Origin: Trichosporon coremiiforme
Taxonomy: Eukaryota > Basidiomycota > Tremellomycetes > Trichosporonales > Trichosporonaceae
Length of the DNA: 64,000 bases
Reading direction: 5' to 3'
NCBI GenBank assembly: GCA_039545355.1
Contig: BCJJ01000002.1
Coordinates: 2,203,518 to 2,267,517, forward strand
This document shows, piece after piece, positions 1 through 12,740 of this stretch. Each line of letters starts with the position of its first letter. Position 1 is the first letter of the stretch. The notes under the pieces were generated by a model. The model was given only the letters and a program-made list of their open reading frames with translations. It did no database searches and was not told where the DNA came from. The translations under genes and the position numbers were made by a program.

Positions 1-66
1 AGAAGACAGGGTAAAGCCACCGAGACTGAGCAGGCCAAGTGCGAGGAGAAGCTGGTTGAAGATCAT
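1..66 (-). CDS. 5' end of a secreted or membrane protein gene (partial)
   Basis: An ATG at 66 reading leftwards stays open for 22 codons to the window edge. The peptide starts MIFNQLLLALGLLSLGG and has the form of a signal peptide or first membrane anchor: a short polar start followed by a Leu/Gly-rich hydrophobic core. A TATAAAA box lies about 170 bases upstream on the same strand, which supports a real gene start. The rest of the protein lies outside the window, so no function can be given. Confidence is moderate because only 66 bases of coding sequence are visible. Confidence 0.5.
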   Translation of the reverse strand, partial: MIFNQLLLALGLLSLGGFTLSS

Positions 67-900
67 CGCGTCCGATCCGATGATAAATCACTTCTGTCAG
101 TACCCGGCTAAGAAGGGGCTTTACGGTGTGATAAGGTGAAAGTAGCTTGAGTGAGCGACTGCGGATGTGCTAGCAGAAGAGGAAGCAGTTCAGTAGCTTG
201 CTGTTGTCGAATTCTGGACACGAAGAGGCCCCTTTTATACCTTTTCGAGCGACCATCCTCTTGACTGGCAGTGGAGTTGTCACTGGCGTTGGACACTCTG
301 GCTTCTGCAACAGAGACCTGCAAGGGACCGAGACTCATGACAGTCAGAGCTCGTCTCGGGACGAGTCAAACCAGCTCCAGCCCCCCCCCCCCCCCATCCC
401 CCCGCGCACCGTCTCGCGTGTTCGGAGTCCGCTTCGGGCCATCATCTGTCCCTGTTGCCATCGTTACGGAGCGAGACTCGGCTTCTTATTACACTCGTCG
501 GCGAGGGCGGAGTCGGACCTGTATCGACATCGGTTTGGGGACATGCGGGATAACGATGTTACGCAACTTGTGCCGGTTGTACCACAGTCGCGACGCGGGC
601 ATGGTCAGATCACCGCAGGCACTGAACCGAATGCGCAAGCAACGGTGTCGGGCCTCGGACAGAGGTCAGTCGCAGGTGATAAGGCAAAATGCATGGGCAT
701 GCTTACAACGTGGGATGTTAACTGATCCTGTCACTTTCGTTTGGATCTATGGAAGTCGATGAGATGAAATCATTGTTGCTGGTCGTTGGTTGGTAACCGA
801 ACTGCGTTGTGTAGGTGGACGAGTAAGACTCGTTGGTCGTTGGGTTCACAATGTTCCTTCAGGCTGGCCGCGACTGCCGGCTCCGACTGCTCGCCCTTGC
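67..900. other. Intergenic region with a poly-C tract
   Basis: No supported gene. It lies upstream of the left-edge gene and downstream of the EOS1-like gene. Apart from the TATA box it holds a run of 15 C at 381-395, followed after AT by six more C. Short ORFs here show no recognisable protein features. Confidence 0.6.
233..239 (-). promoter_or_regulatory. TATA box of the left-edge gene
   Basis: The minus strand reads TATAAAAGG here, about 170 bases upstream of the ATG at 66. This is a canonical TATA element; the role is inferred from position. Confidence 0.45.
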
Positions 901-3145
901 CTAGAGGGCAAGACCAGCCTCGTTCATGCGCCAGAAGAGCCAAGCCGACGTCGCCAGGAGGAGGATGCCAATCTTCCACCCGACCTTGTACGCGACAGCG
1001 TCCCAGTCCCACTTACGGCCCCACGTGAACACCTTCCAGCCTGTGAGACCCTCTGGCGGCGGACGGAACGCTGGCTTCGGGCTGACCGTCTTACCTCTGA
1101 ACGGACCCGGCGTCACGTCGCCTGGGCTGCTGGATTCCTGGAGTACATTACTCGTGACCCACATCTGGATGCTGCGCGAGCCGCCAGTGGTCACGCCGAT
1201 GCACACCCACGCGAGCAGTGGACGCGTCGGACCCAGGAACCACAGCGTCAGGTACGTCGCCGGCCAGCAGAGACACTGCAATGACACCAGTCGTGTGACG
1301 GTCGAGGGGAGGGAGTAGTAGCTGCGCCATCGATACGTGAGACCGTTCGTGAGGTAGAAGCAGAAATGGGCTGTGAGCATTGCCTGGGCGTTAGCTAAGA
1401 CAGAAGGACGGGCTTACCCAAGCCATGGCGAGCAGCATGTCGCCGCGGTGCACGGGGAGCTTAACGCCCTCTGTAATGTTGCCCTGGACGAGGCGGTCGA
1501 GCTGCTCGCGGCTGAAGTCGACGCCCCACGGCCACGGGTCCTCCCACAGGTATCCGGTGCAAAGGGCGTGGGCGAGGACGGCGCAGCCCCAGAGCGCGGG
1601 CACGACAGCGAGGAGGCGTAGCCCAATCAGCGACGAGCGCTGGAAGCGAGCCTCGATACTGGCTGCGCGGATGTCAACGATCCGTGGGCTGTCCTCCTCG
1701 CTGTGCGTGCTGTCAAAGACGAGGCCGAGTGCCGCAGCCGAGCGCGGCTGGCCGATCGAAAGCGAACGCTGCCGCCGCCGCGTGCGGGGGCTGAAGGAGA
1801 TCGACCCGCTCGACAGCGAGTCACCGTCCAGGTCGTCGTCCGCGTCCTCGCTCCCAGTCATACCACCTGGTGGGCTGTGGAGCACCAGCGACTCGGCATC
1901 GGAGCTCTCCTGGCTGCTGTTTCCACCGGTACCGGAGCCCGGCGTCCAAGTCGTCAGCGGAGAGAGGTGCGGTGCGGGCAGGCGAGGTGAGAAGCGCGAC
2001 GACGAGTAAGCGTTCAGCGGCGTCGTGAGCGTCTGAGCGCGAATCGGCGGTGTCTTGCGTCCCTGGCTCCGTCGCCTGACCACATTTCCCTCTGTGCGCG
2101 CGGCCTCGCGCCGCCGCTCCTGGTCCTGCTGAGTCGCCCAGCGCTCTACTGCCTTCGACCGCAGCGCCTGCAGATCAGGCTGCGAGCGAGAGCGGTTCTG
2201 CTGCGACCGAATGCGCCCCGGCACGAACGTCGAGTCCGAATCCACCTCGGTGTCATCCGAAGACGCATTGGACGCCTGCGAGCTGATTCGCGGCGCCATC
2301 GGTGCCATGGGGCGCCGTGCCTGCACTGACGGCACCGACGGCTGCGAGTGGGACACGCCGCGCACGCCCCCGGCCCCGTTCGCGCCAGCTGCTCCGTGGG
2401 CGCCCATCGGGAAACGCATCGCGCCGCCCGGCTGCGCATTAGGCGGCACGACCGGTTGGCCCGGCGCCAATCCACGCAGTGTAATTTCGGGCGAGACGTT
2501 CACGCTACCGACCACCGGGTTCTGCGGGGCATGCATGAGGCGAGGGTCGAAGCGCTGCTGCTGCTGCTGCAGCGGAGGAGGGAAGGTGTTCGCGTGCAAC
2601 GGGCCGTGACCATTGGGAAAATGAGACTGAGGTGATTGTTGTTGTGACGGTGAGCCTGGCAGACCTGTGTGCGCCTCCTGGCCGATGTCGAGAGGTTGGA
2701 TCGTTGTGAGCGGACTGAGCCCGGCCGTCTGTGCTTTGCCCATCGGCGACGATGGCGCAGACTTGGAGTTCCGCCTGTCACTGAACTGCGCGAGCTTGAT
2801 CGACGACAGGACGGGAAGGTGTGGCCCGTCCGGAGCTCCACTGATGCTGGTGAAAGCTGGGAGGGCAGGCTGGCGGAGACGCGGAGACTGGCGGGGGGAG
2901 GGCGCAGACAGTTTCCGCTGGTGCGTCATATGTTGCTGTTGCTGCTGCTGGAGCTGCTGCGCCTGCTGTTGGAGCTGCTGCGCCTGCTGGAGGAGGAGCG
3001 CCTGGTGAACCTGCTGCACTTGCTGAGCCTGCTGCTGCTGTTGCTGCGGCGTCGGAGTGATAGACGTCGGCTCGGTAGCGTACGGCAGGTCTGGCAGGAT
3101 AGCCGCGCCTCCCGAGAAGGAGCGCGGACGAGCCTCAAACGACAT
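901..3145 (-). CDS. EOS1: EOS1-like N-glycosylation/ER membrane protein
   Basis: Two exons (3145..1418 and 1383..901) give a 736-residue protein; the 34-nt intron has GTAAGC, a CTAAC branch site and CAG, and the frame is continuous (MAW|AMLTAHF). The first two thirds are low complexity: Gln-rich tracts near residues 35-75, then Ser/Pro-rich sequence with many Arg-Ser stretches. The last ~230 residues are membrane-like: a hydrophobic segment around RLLAVVPALWGCAVLAHAL, then FCFYLTNGLTYRWRSYY, a segment LVSLQCLCWPATYLTLWFL, a further hydrophobic segment and a final one at the C-terminus. The RWRSYYSLP...RLVSLQ..CWPAT pattern is what I know from the EOS1 family (fungal ER membrane proteins linked to N-glycosylation and oxidative-stress tolerance). 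The long disordered N-terminus is much larger than in budding yeast. It is divergently arranged with SNF8. Confidence 0.65.
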
Positions 3146-4560
3146 CTCAGAGCATGACGTAGAAGCAGCGGATCACGATGAGGGAAGACAGTGCGGCGTT
3201 GTGAAGATTGAGCCGGCGTCGCGGTAGGAGTCAAAATGAGATCTCTGTGCTGTCTGCTGCCTTATTCCGAAGTTTCGCTGGAGGTGAGCGCGATATGCGA
3301 TGCGGCAGTGGACGGAGCGGCGCGATCTGGAGGAAGAGAGTGAGGTTGACCAAAAGCTGCTCGTGTCGAAGGCGGATGAGATCTGATTCGAAATATGATT
3401 CGGGGCGGGAGTCGAATGAGCGATGGTATGGAGGAGCGATGAGTCAAGCTTGTATCGCAGTTGCAGATGCGGCAGCAAGGAGGGGTTGGCGATGACGCTG
3501 CTGTGTGCTTGCGGATAAGGTAGGAACGAGGAGATCAGATGACAGGTGACTTGTGACTGGGAATTGGCTGAGGTGCGGTACCAGTGATGGTTTGCTGTGG
3601 TGGTCAAACCTGAAACAGCGCTGGTATGCGGAGAGCGGCGGCGATGTGGTTGGCTGCTGAGCTAGTCGGGAGCTCTCTCTTCGCAAGCGAGAGCGGCGCG
3701 ACTGGTGAAGCAGCAAGCTTTGCTCGACGGGAGGGGTAGGTGTTAAAGCGTATAGGCGAGACGACGAGTCAACGCTGGAGTATACGATCGCGGTGAGGAC
3801 AGGTACGCGGGGTGAGCTGCGGGGCAGACCACCTGTACGTTGAGCCTAGCCCAGGGTGATGGCCAAGGGCACCAACGACGAGCGCCGTAGGGTGGCCAAC
3901 GAGTGCAACGCATACGGCTGTCGGACCCAGGCACGCCTTCGCCGTCCGTTGCATTCGCATTCGACCCACATAGCTAGGCACTGGGACCTCCACCCACCTC
4001 CACCAGCCACGCATCTGGCATCAGACCGTACCAGCCTCTGTCTCCCTCTCCTCAACTCTAACCCATCGCTTCCGTACTCTCCGCACTCTCCCATACGCTC
4101 TCGCGGCCGACGTTCGCGACAACACACGCCGAGTCCATTCGACACGACCAACCGACAGACAGAAGCGTGATCGCCCAAGCGTCTTTGGGTCCATCACGTT
4201 CCCAGTCCATCGATCTATCAGACGTTATACGACGCCAGTCCTCTGCCTCGGAGTTGCAAGCTCTTTACTGCCGCGAACTTGTCCGGCGAATCTCCAGCGC
4301 CGACTAGACATAATCTCCGACCAGAGCTGCGGACAGCGGACGTTAGCTTGAGCCCACTGGTGCCCGCGTGGTTGTCAACAGTCGGCACGATCCTGAGCTG
4401 AACGCAAGTGCCTGTCTGCTTAAACTGAACAGTCAACTTGCAGATCGCTCGTCGACGGCCAGCAGTTTCGAAGTGCTCTGAGGCTAGCTGGATCTCTCCA
4501 ACACTCCTCCGTATCGCTGCCCGGTCTCCCAGCACGCTCCCCCTGGTGTAGCCCGGCAAC
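3146..4560. other. Divergent promoter/5' UTR region between EOS1-like and SNF8
   Basis: A 1.4 kb spacer between two divergent starts. It contains C/T-rich and A/C-rich stretches typical of fungal 5' leaders (for example 3950-4150). The ORFs in it are short, overlap on both strands and have no family features, so I call no gene. Confidence 0.55.
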
Positions 4561-5310
4561 ATGAGGAAGGGTGCTGGCATCTCCGCCCTGCAGCGCCATA
4601 CGGCCACTGCGTCCTCTTACTCGGCACTATCCTCGACCCTCTCAAGCCAACAGCTGACTTCGCTCGAGACCTCCCTCGCTTCCTTCAGAGAGGAACTATC
4701 CCGCTTCGCCTCGCTGCACGGCGCAGCCATTCGTCGCGACCCCGCCTTCCGACACCAGTTCCAGCGCATGTGCGCCGCAATAGGCATCGACCCGCTCGCG
4801 GCCAGTGGGTCCTCGAAACCGTCCTGGTTCGCGGACAGCCTCGGGCTGCGGGAATGGACGTGCGCCCTGGCTCTGCAGGTCGTCGATGTCTGCGTCTCTA
4901 CGAGAGAGAGAAACGGAGGTGTCATCGAGTTGGGAGAACTCACGCAGAGAGTCAGGAAGATGAGGGATACGGGATCAGGAGCTAGGGAGGAGATCACGGA
5001 GGAAGACATACGGAAGGCGATCGACACGCTGGAGCCGCTGCATGCCGGATATCGAGTGACGGAGGCTGGCGGCGTCACGTACGTGCGCACTGTGCCGAGA
5101 GAACTGGATACGGACCAGAGCATGCTCCTCGTCCTGGCTTCTGAGACTGGCGGCCCACTGACCGCTGGTGGCATACAGGAGAAAACGGGGTGGACGCGGG
5201 TCAGAGCCGAGACGGCGCTCGGCGACTGTGTCATGCGCGAGGGAATGGGGTGGGTCGACGATGTGGATGGGAGTGTCTGGCTTGTGGCCGCCGTGGACTT
5301 CGAGGATTAG
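4561..5310 (+). CDS. SNF8: ESCRT-II subunit Snf8/Vps22 (EAP30)
   Basis: An intronless 249-residue ORF. The start MRKGAGISAL, the coiled N-terminal helix, then FR.QFQRMCAAIGIDPLA, followed by W...LGLREWTCALALQVVDVC and RNGGVIELGEL, match the EAP30/Vps22 family along the whole length, and the size (about 250 residues) is normal. Snf8 forms the core of ESCRT-II with Vps25 and Vps36 on endosomes, where it helps sort ubiquitinated cargo into multivesicular bodies; tandem winged-helix domains make up residues ~80-245. The ATG is the first in the frame after a C/T-rich leader. It converges on SLA1 with only 118 bases between stop codons. Confidence 0.92.
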   Translation: MRKGAGISALQRHTATASSYSALSSTLSSQQLTSLETSLASFREELSRFASLHGAAIRRDPAFRHQFQRMCAAIGIDPLAASGSSKPSWFADSLGLREWTCALALQVVDVCVSTRERNGGVIELGELTQRVRKMRDTGSGAREEITEEDIRKAIDTLEPLHAGYRVTEAGGVTYVRTVPRELDTDQSMLLVLASETGGPLTAGGIQEKTGWTRVRAETALGDCVMREGMGWVDDVDGSVWLVAAVDFED

Positions 5311-5428
5311 AAGACTGCTCACTGTGTTGTATGGATACCATGTTAATTGCACTCTTAACGTGCTGCACTATGCTCAGATCTTCAAGCCCTGCATCACTGT
5401 ACAAATTCTACAATCAATCGCCAATCGC

Positions 5429-8400
5429 CTAGTAGCCGAACGGGTTCTGCTGCTGCTGCTGCATGTAAGGGTTGTATCCCGTCATCTGGGGACCCATGCC
5501 CATCATGCCGGTCTGCTGCATGCCCATACCCATGCCCATGTTGTTGCCCATCATGCCGGTGGGCTGCATCATCATGCCGGTCTGCATGGGCTGCTGCATG
5601 CTGCCGTTGTAGCCCGTCGTGAGCGGGCGCAGCGCGTCGTACTTGTTTGACGGCTGGGGGTTCTCGTTCTCGTTCTTGCTGAAGTCGGTCCGCTTCATCG
5701 CCGAGAAAATGTTCGACGGCGCGAACTGGTCACCGGAACCAGACTGCTGCTGCTGCTGAGGCATGCTCGGCGGCGGCGCCTGCATGCTCGCAACCGCGTT
5801 GAAAGACGAGTTCTGCGCCTGCTGCTGGAAGCCAGGGAAGCCCGTGTATGCAGGCTGCATTGGCTGCGGTCCATAGCCGCCGGAAGACATACCGGGAGAC
5901 ATTCCCGGGGGTGACATCGGGGACATGTACCCGGTCTGCTGCGGCATCATGTTGTTCGCAGTCTGATGCGTCGGCACGAAGCCCGTTCGCGCCGGCTGGA
6001 GCGGGTTCAGGAGCGCCTCGTTTGACGCGACCGGCGCAAGCGGGCCGCGGGGCCCGTTCATCGCCGTCATCTGCGGCTGCAGCTGCTGCTGTTGCTGCTG
6101 CTGTTGGAGCTGGCTCATCGGCGTCGTGTTGTTGCCAGCCCCAAGACCGTAGGCGGACGGAGGAGGCATGTTGCTCGCCTGGCGCTGCAGGTCCGCGCGG
6201 CCGGCGACACCAGCCTGGGCGGCCTCAGCCATATCACTACCGCCAGGGGGAGGGCCGGTGGTGGCAGGGCGCATGGACTGGATCTGCGCAAGCAGCGCGT
6301 CGGTGCTGTTCGCCTTGGCCGCGGGTGCGGGAGACGGCGTCGAGACAGGGGGAGGAGCGGGCGACGCAGGCTTGGCCGTAGGCTTGATCGTCCAAGCATC
6401 ATCGTCAAAGCTGAACTTCGGCTTTGGCGGCTCCTCCTTCAGCAGATCAACCTCCTTCTCGGGCGGGGCGGGAGGGGGAGGGGTTGGCGCCGCCGGTGGC
6501 GGAGACGGCTTGCGTGCGGGCTCTGAGGGAGCGGGCGAGATCGAAGTCTTCGACAGCTGCTCGGTAGCCGCCGTGAGGGCAGCACCGTCGACCGAGTCAG
6601 CTCCAACGGTGTTCTTACGCTCCGGTCGCCCACGGCGGGTGTTGTTGGCGAGCTTGCCGTCGGGTCCCGTGAACAGTCCAGGTGTGGGGGCAGCAGGCGC
6701 CTTGCCGGCGTTCTCCTGCTCCTGCAACTTGCGAGCGTACTCCTCGTCCTGGTCGATCTGGCTCTGCTGCTCGGGCGTCTTCTTGCCGTACTTGGCCTGA
6801 ATCGCCTTGCGCACACGGATCACGTCACCCTCACGGAGGCCGAGTGACCGCATGGTCGGAGCGTCGAGGTCACCGAGAATCGACTCGTCGATACGGTCGC
6901 GGTCGAAGTTCGAGGCGTAGCGCGTGCAGTCGTCGACGTCGCAGCCAGCTTCGAGGAAGAACGCGAACCAGTCGAAATGCTGCTTGGGCGGGCGCTGTGA
7001 GCGCTCCCGCCGGTGGTGCGACTCGTGGCTGACTTGCTGAGAGGGTCGGCGAGGCTGGGCCTTCGCGAGAGGAATATCGTCGTCGTCAACGGGCGCAGAG
7101 GACCTGTGCTTTTCCCGGCGGGCCATGTGTTTCCTGATCATGCCGGCATCCTCGGGCGACATCTTCTCGATAGGAACCTCGATGATGACGCCGTTCATCT
7201 TGTGCAGGCGCAGCTTGTTCCCGTTCATGCCAAGGAACTCGGCCTCGACCTTGAACTGGCCCGTTCGGTCGCTCCACACACGAGTTCGCGCGGGGTTGGG
7301 CTTAGGTCGGTTGTTCTCGCTCGGGGGTCGTTCAGGCGCACCCTTGCTCTTGCCGCTAGGCAGGTTGCGGGCAGCAACCTCGACGTCCTGGGCAGACGGG
7401 CGCTTGCTGACCTTAGGCGGCTCCATGCGGCGAGCAGCCTCACGTCTTCTGTCAGCTTAAATGCCTGCTAGCTAAGACTCACCGCTTGGCAGCTTCCATC
7501 TCGCGCAAACGGCGTTCCTCGTCTTGGTGGGCTTGAAGCGCGCGCTCACGCTTGGCACGCTCCTCGCGCTCGACCTGCTCAGCGATCGCACGGTCGGCAG
7601 CCTCCTGGGCTTCTCGTTCCCGGGCAGCGGCTTCGATAGCGTGACGCTGCTCCTCAGCCTTTCGAGCCTGCTCCTCACGCTGAGCAGCCTCAGCTGCAGC
7701 AGCAGCAGCGGCGGCCGCAGCGTGTCCATTCTGAGCGGGGCTCGCGCCAGCCGCACCGTCCTCGGCGATCTCGACGTACTGAGCCGGCACAACACCCTCC
7801 TGACCGCGGGAGTTGCGGACGAGCCACCACTCATCGTTCTCCTTCTCAACGATGGTGAGGTTCTCCCCCTCGGAGACAGTGAGCTCATCATCACCACCGG
7901 CCTCGAAGTCGTAAAGAACCACACAGACCTCTTCACCCGCAGCTGGGGCAGCAGCAGCAGGGACAGCGGCGTCCTCAGCCCATCGCACCGACTTCGATTC
8001 AGCGGGAGGAGAAACATTGTCGTCATCCTCGGACGTAACTCCGCTGCCGGCGTTGGAGGATACCTGGAGGGTCTCGCCCGTCGCCTCCTTGCTTTGCCTG
8101 AGCTTGGCAATGATTTCCTCCGCGGTTCCAGGCGACCCTGTGTTGAACACGAGAGGCTGACCGAGGGCAGCGATGGTGAGGTTGATGACCTTTGACGCCG
8201 TTCGGTCAACATAGGTGAGATCCTCGATGGGGAACTGCTTTACCGGAGACTGGAAGTCAGTTCAACTGCAGTCTACGTGAACTCACCTTGTCCATCTCGG
8301 ACGCGAAGAAGATCGCACCGTTACCGACGCTTAGAGTGCCCTTCTTCTTCAGGCTGCCCTCCACCTCCGAGATCGACCACATCTCCAGCTTGTCCTGACG

Positions 8401-9026
8401 CTTGAGCTCGCGCTGGTGCTCGGCGGCAGCTGCACGCTCCTCCTCGGCTGCACGTTGCGCCTCGACCTCTGCAGCCGATGCGGAAGCGCCCTCCACCCCC
8501 ACCTCATTCGCTGCCTCCAGGGGCTCGCAGTAGTTCTTGGGGACAAACCCCAACCGCTCGTCCCCACCCTCTACCCGCACAAGCAGCCATTCGTCCTCCT
8601 CAGCGTACACATGCAGAACGTCGTCCTCCGCCATCGATAGCTCCTCAGGAGATGTTGACTCATACTCGTACAGGGCACGGGTCGAGTTGATCGCGGGGAT
8701 CTGCTCGTTAGCTTGACGCTTCTCCGCCGCTAACACACCTCTTCAACGTAAGTGCAGGGAATCAATCCGATAGTTCCCTCTGCATCCCCGTCCTCCTTGA
8801 GTTTAGCCTTCCACCATCTGAATAATTCGGGGCATATGCAGACACGTGAAGCGAAACGCAAGGAAAGCGATGTCAGCTCGAGCTCTGTGAGGCAGACAGG
8901 GCCGACTTACTCATCGTCGCCCTTCTCAATAATATACAGGACCTGATCCTCCTTGAATGAGATCTCGTCTTCTGGGTCCTGGGCTGCATAGTCGTACAGC
9001 GCCTTGACGACGGCGACGTAGGCCAT
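5429..9026 (-). CDS. SLA1: Actin cytoskeleton/endocytosis adaptor Sla1
   Basis: Five exons (9026..8911, 8817..8739, 8700..8287, 8249..7483, 7448..5429) encode 1131 residues. Domains in order: SH3 (~5-65, ALYDY...DDEWWKAK), SH3 (~67-126, ALYEY), a PH-like Sla1 region (~165-240), a third SH3 (~295-352, VLYDFEAGG...WWLVRN), the SHD1 domain (~513-566, RVWSDRTGQFKVEAEFLG), the SAM-like SHD2 (~617-680, DWFAFFLEAGCDVDDC), then Pro/Gln-rich disorder and C-terminal repeats with a QxTG core (QTGYM, PTGMM, QTGMM). In yeast SHD1 binds NPFxD signals and the QxTG repeats are phosphorylated by Prk1-type kinases. The first two SH3 domains are each split by introns. The introns are 93, 38, 37 and 34 nt. The first exon was recovered by frame continuity (GDDE|WWKAK). 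Confidence 0.93.
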
Positions 9027-9485
9027 GGCGCCGGTTTGATGGGTTGGTGTCTAGTGAGTGGTGTTGAAGTGGGCGGTGCGAACGCGCGGTCGGGTAAGAA
9101 CGATGGGTATGGTATGTCTGAATGAGAATGAGAGAGTGAAAGCGGTGTACAACGACCCAAGGAACGAACGAGCTCGAGAAGAAATGTTGGTGATAAGAGT
9201 GAACTCAATGTGAGCAAGGTCACCTGGCAGCGTGTGCGCTGGCCGTCGACGCCGAACCGAGCACAGCACCAGTGACATGACACCACTGCGATCGCCCTAA
9301 GAGTGGGGGTCGAATACGCCACACACGTGGTTCTCCCCGCCCTCCGCGTCCGCCAAGAACGGCAAGCGGCAGGCGGAGTCATCCCTGCGCGCCTCTATGA
9401 CGCTGGCCGTTGTGATCTGGATGTTGTCCGGCCGATCCAAATAATCCATGCTCCTCTGTCCTCGTCTCTCGTCATCGCCGTCGCC

Positions 9486-11596
9486 ATGTCTAGGCCAAAT
9501 CAATCCAGGCCACTGGGGAAAACTCCCAAATCCGCCCCGCCTGTCCCAAATGCACCCGGTGCTACTGGCGGCCCTATGCCCCGTAGATCGGCGGGTACGC
9601 TGCCAGGTATCGCGCGTACGGCCTCTACACTTCGACAACTTTCCTCGTCACCCGGCGGACCGAACGCGCTCGCCTCGTTGCCAGCGCACCTTCGTAACCT
9701 GTCCACGCCCAAGGTACCATCGCCGCTGGGTCAAGGCACACCGGGCCGCGCCATCCGGCAGTCCTTCCCGGCCCGTACGTCGAAGACGACTGAGAAGCAT
9801 GTCTTCCTACCCGAAGATCCCCAGCTGGCGCCCCTTCCACCTGGACGGGGTGCAGGCGTCGAACCTCCGCAGCGACCAGGTAGACCTCGATCGCACTCCT
9901 CCAGCAGTCTGACCCATCACGGATCCTCCACACAGCTGTCGCGAAGTCAACAACAGAGTCTGAACCCGTACGATGAGCAGAGCGACGCAGAGAAGATGAC
10001 GAAACGTGAAAGGCAGGAGAACGGCCTTCCTCGACTTACCGCCTATAACACAGCAGAGGGCTATCGGCTCAAGCTGCTGCAAGCCTTTCTCAAGCGAGAA
10101 CACGGCGTTGGTGTCGTTCGCGTGTACGACGACTGCGTGTACGCTGTGAGTTAACTGGCTCCTCATGAAACTAACTACAGGTCTACAACCTTCCTCTCCT
10201 GCCCGGTTACGGAGCTGGAACGCGCGTACGATCTTCCCCTGCTGTGAGGTCTCCTGGCGGAACGTCCATGATGGAACAGATGACTCAGGCGGAAGAAGCT
10301 GGCTACGACGACGAGTACTTCCCTGTTGTGCCCGAGGAGTCCGCCCCGCCAGTCACCGCTCCCCACGATCCCTCAGAGTACATTCTGAGTCACTCGCCTC
10401 CAGAGCCTATGCCCATTCAGGAGGTGGACATGTCCATGGAGACTATCATCGAGCAGCCCTCGAAGGAGACCGACGACCCCACGTCACCGACTTCGGCCAC
10501 GTCCAGTGAAGGGCAGCAAGCTGGCACGAGCATGTCGCCGCCCTCGGACATGTCATCCTACGAGCGTCCGGAACAGCAGCAGGGTGAAGAGGGACGCCAG
10601 GGTGTGCTCATTCCTGGAACTCACATGTCGCCGACTCACCCGGGCTTCCTGGAGCACGTTCCCTCATCCGCCCTCTCGCCCTCTGAGTTACACCGTTCAT
10701 CTCGCAGGCGGTATCCCTCGCCCACCAAGCGCCGCCGTGATCGTGACCGTTCGCAGAACCAGGTTGCCGAGGCTGTTTTCTTCTCCTATGGCGTCAGCGT
10801 CTTTTTCGGCTTCCAAGCCGACGAGGAGCGCGAAATCATGGCCGATTGTGAAGCCGCCGGTGTGTGGCAGCAAGGTCTCAACGAGGACGACTGGGAGATC
10901 GAGGAGTTCCACTACATTGTAGGGCCGTGTTGTCGATCTCACTAACGCTCTACAGTATGACGATGATGCAGAGTCGCCCCGCATCTACAACGACATGTTC
11001 AGTGAGTGTCGCTGCTGGATTTCACCCAACTGACATCAGCCTTCAAATCCCGTTCGCATCTGTTCAAGCTGTCGCTTGCGCACGCCATCGCCCAGTCGAC
11101 GAAGCTGTCCGTGTTTGAGAGCGCGATGCAGGAGTCGCTCGAGCTCACCTCGACGTTCCCGAAGGAACTCAGCACGACAGGTCATCTGCAGATGAACCGA
11201 ATCGAGGCACTCAAGATGACGGGTCGCCTGTTCAAACTGCGCATGGATGTGAACCTCATCAGCGGTGTACTTGATACACCAGAGCTGTTCTGGTCGGAGG
11301 CGTCCCTGTACCCCCTGTACGAGGCGATCAACCAGTATCTCGAGATCGGTCCCCGAGTGCAGGTGCTCAACGATCGTCTGTCCGTTGTTGGCGACCTGCT
11401 GGAAATCATCCACGACTACATCGACCAGCGTGCCACGCACCGAATCACGTGGATCATTATCTGGCTTATCGTCGTCGCGTGCATTGTCGCATTCGGCGAG
11501 GTGCTCGCGCGTCTGGTATTCCATTCGATGCCAAGGAACAATGGCGAGTCAATGCTGATCCGTGCGACTCGCACCGTTCTCGGCGTTCAAAAGTGA
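9486..11596 (+). CDS. RMD1/RMD8-family protein (DUF155) with C-terminal membrane anchor
   Basis: Four exons (9486..10145, 10181..10918, 10956..11001, 11040..11596) give 666 residues; introns are 35, 37 and 38 nt with CTAAC or CTGAC branch sites. The N-terminal ~190 residues are Pro/Ser-rich and disordered. The conserved half begins at LTAYNTAEGYRLKLLQAFLKREHG, continues through AVFFSYGVSVFFGF...E, YDDDAESPRIYNDMFTFKSR and STKLSVFESAMQESLELT, and ends with a transmembrane helix WIIIWLIVVACIVAFGEVL near the C-terminus. This layout is that of the Rmd1/Rmd8/Sif2-Sif3 family (DUF155), known from yeasts as factors needed for meiotic nuclear division; biochemical function is not established. Start chosen at 9486; an in-frame GTG lies upstream at 9303 but its peptide looks like leader sequence. 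It is divergent from SLA1 (459 bases). Confidence 0.85.
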
Positions 11597-12740
11597 GGGC
11601 CGCCCTGCACCCTGCCGAGAGGGGCGAGGTTGGCGCGCCACGGCCGCCGGCTGCCGGAGGGTCTCGTTGTAGCTAGTTTTGCATTGCACTATCGAGTGTG
11701 ACACGATGTATGATGCTACCTATCAGTTGACTTGGTTGCAGTTGCAGGTTGAATGCACGCGATGAGGCGGCGTACTCTTGCGAAGTGTGAGGTGCACAAG
11801 CGATTAGTAAAGCTAAAAGCATTCAACGGGCTGGCTGCCTGCTGAATCCCGGGATGAAACGTGAATTACGTTAGCTCAAGGTGTCACCGACGCGACAGTC
11901 GCATGTGGGATTTATTGCAGAGAGCGAACCAGGACGAGGATAAGATTCAGAACGGGAAAGGGTGTGTGTGAATCAGCCCCGAGCTTGATGGGCCTTACAG
12001 CTGAAACGTCTCCTTAACTCTTCTCCTTGCACTTTCCCTGTTCCCCCTACCCACAACAATCCGGGCCACCGAGCCCACCATGCGACCTCGCTCCGCTTAA
12101 GAGTAGAGCATGAAGCGTCGCTCAGCGTACGACGATGAACGCCGTACTCATGGTGTGGAATCGAGGACAGGGCCCAGGACTGCGCCCCCCCCATTCTCGA
12201 CCCTGCGCTGGCCCGGGGCCTCCGGCCTGTCCGGGCCTGATGCGGACAATAAGGTCATGAGAGCAAGTGCGTCACCGTCACCATCGTGCCTATGCCTAGT
12301 CGTGCGTCTCGTCCCGGACTCTGTTCATGGGAGCTTTCGCGCAGTTCACTTCCTCATCACACCCAAGGATCCGACAATCGTGTACAGCTGCCCAGGATTG
12401 CCAGGGCGATCAGTTCCTGGAGCCTGGCATGCCCAATCTGTGTGATCCTGCGACCTGATAGGGCTTACGACGCACATGTCCTGGGCATCACCCGAGGGCA
12501 CGGGCTTCATGCCGGCGCACAGGTGCTGTTCTCGGCGACTCGCACATGCCGCGGCCTCAACTCATGGTGTGCAGCTGGTCTACATAAGACTTGAGTTTCT
12601 ACTTTCGCTGTCCTGTTCTCGATTACCGCTCTTCCTCGTCCTTCTCCAACATCACATCGTTCAACTTTTGTTTTCGCCGCACCGACACTCGATGACACTT
12701 TCCCTCTCTAACTTCTAGATCACTTCTCACCCACCCAGAC
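11597..12740. other. Intergenic region, no gene seen
   Basis: 3' flank of the RMD1-family gene and promoter of the secreted protein gene. The last 150 bases become strongly pyrimidine-rich (12595-12720), as in many basidiomycete promoters and 5' leaders. No supported ORF. Confidence 0.5.

Noticed and set aside
9303..9485. Longer N-terminus for the RMD1-family protein
   Set aside because: It would need a GTG start at 9303, and the added peptide has no protein-like features; the ATG at 9486 starts the normal Pro/Ser-rich region.
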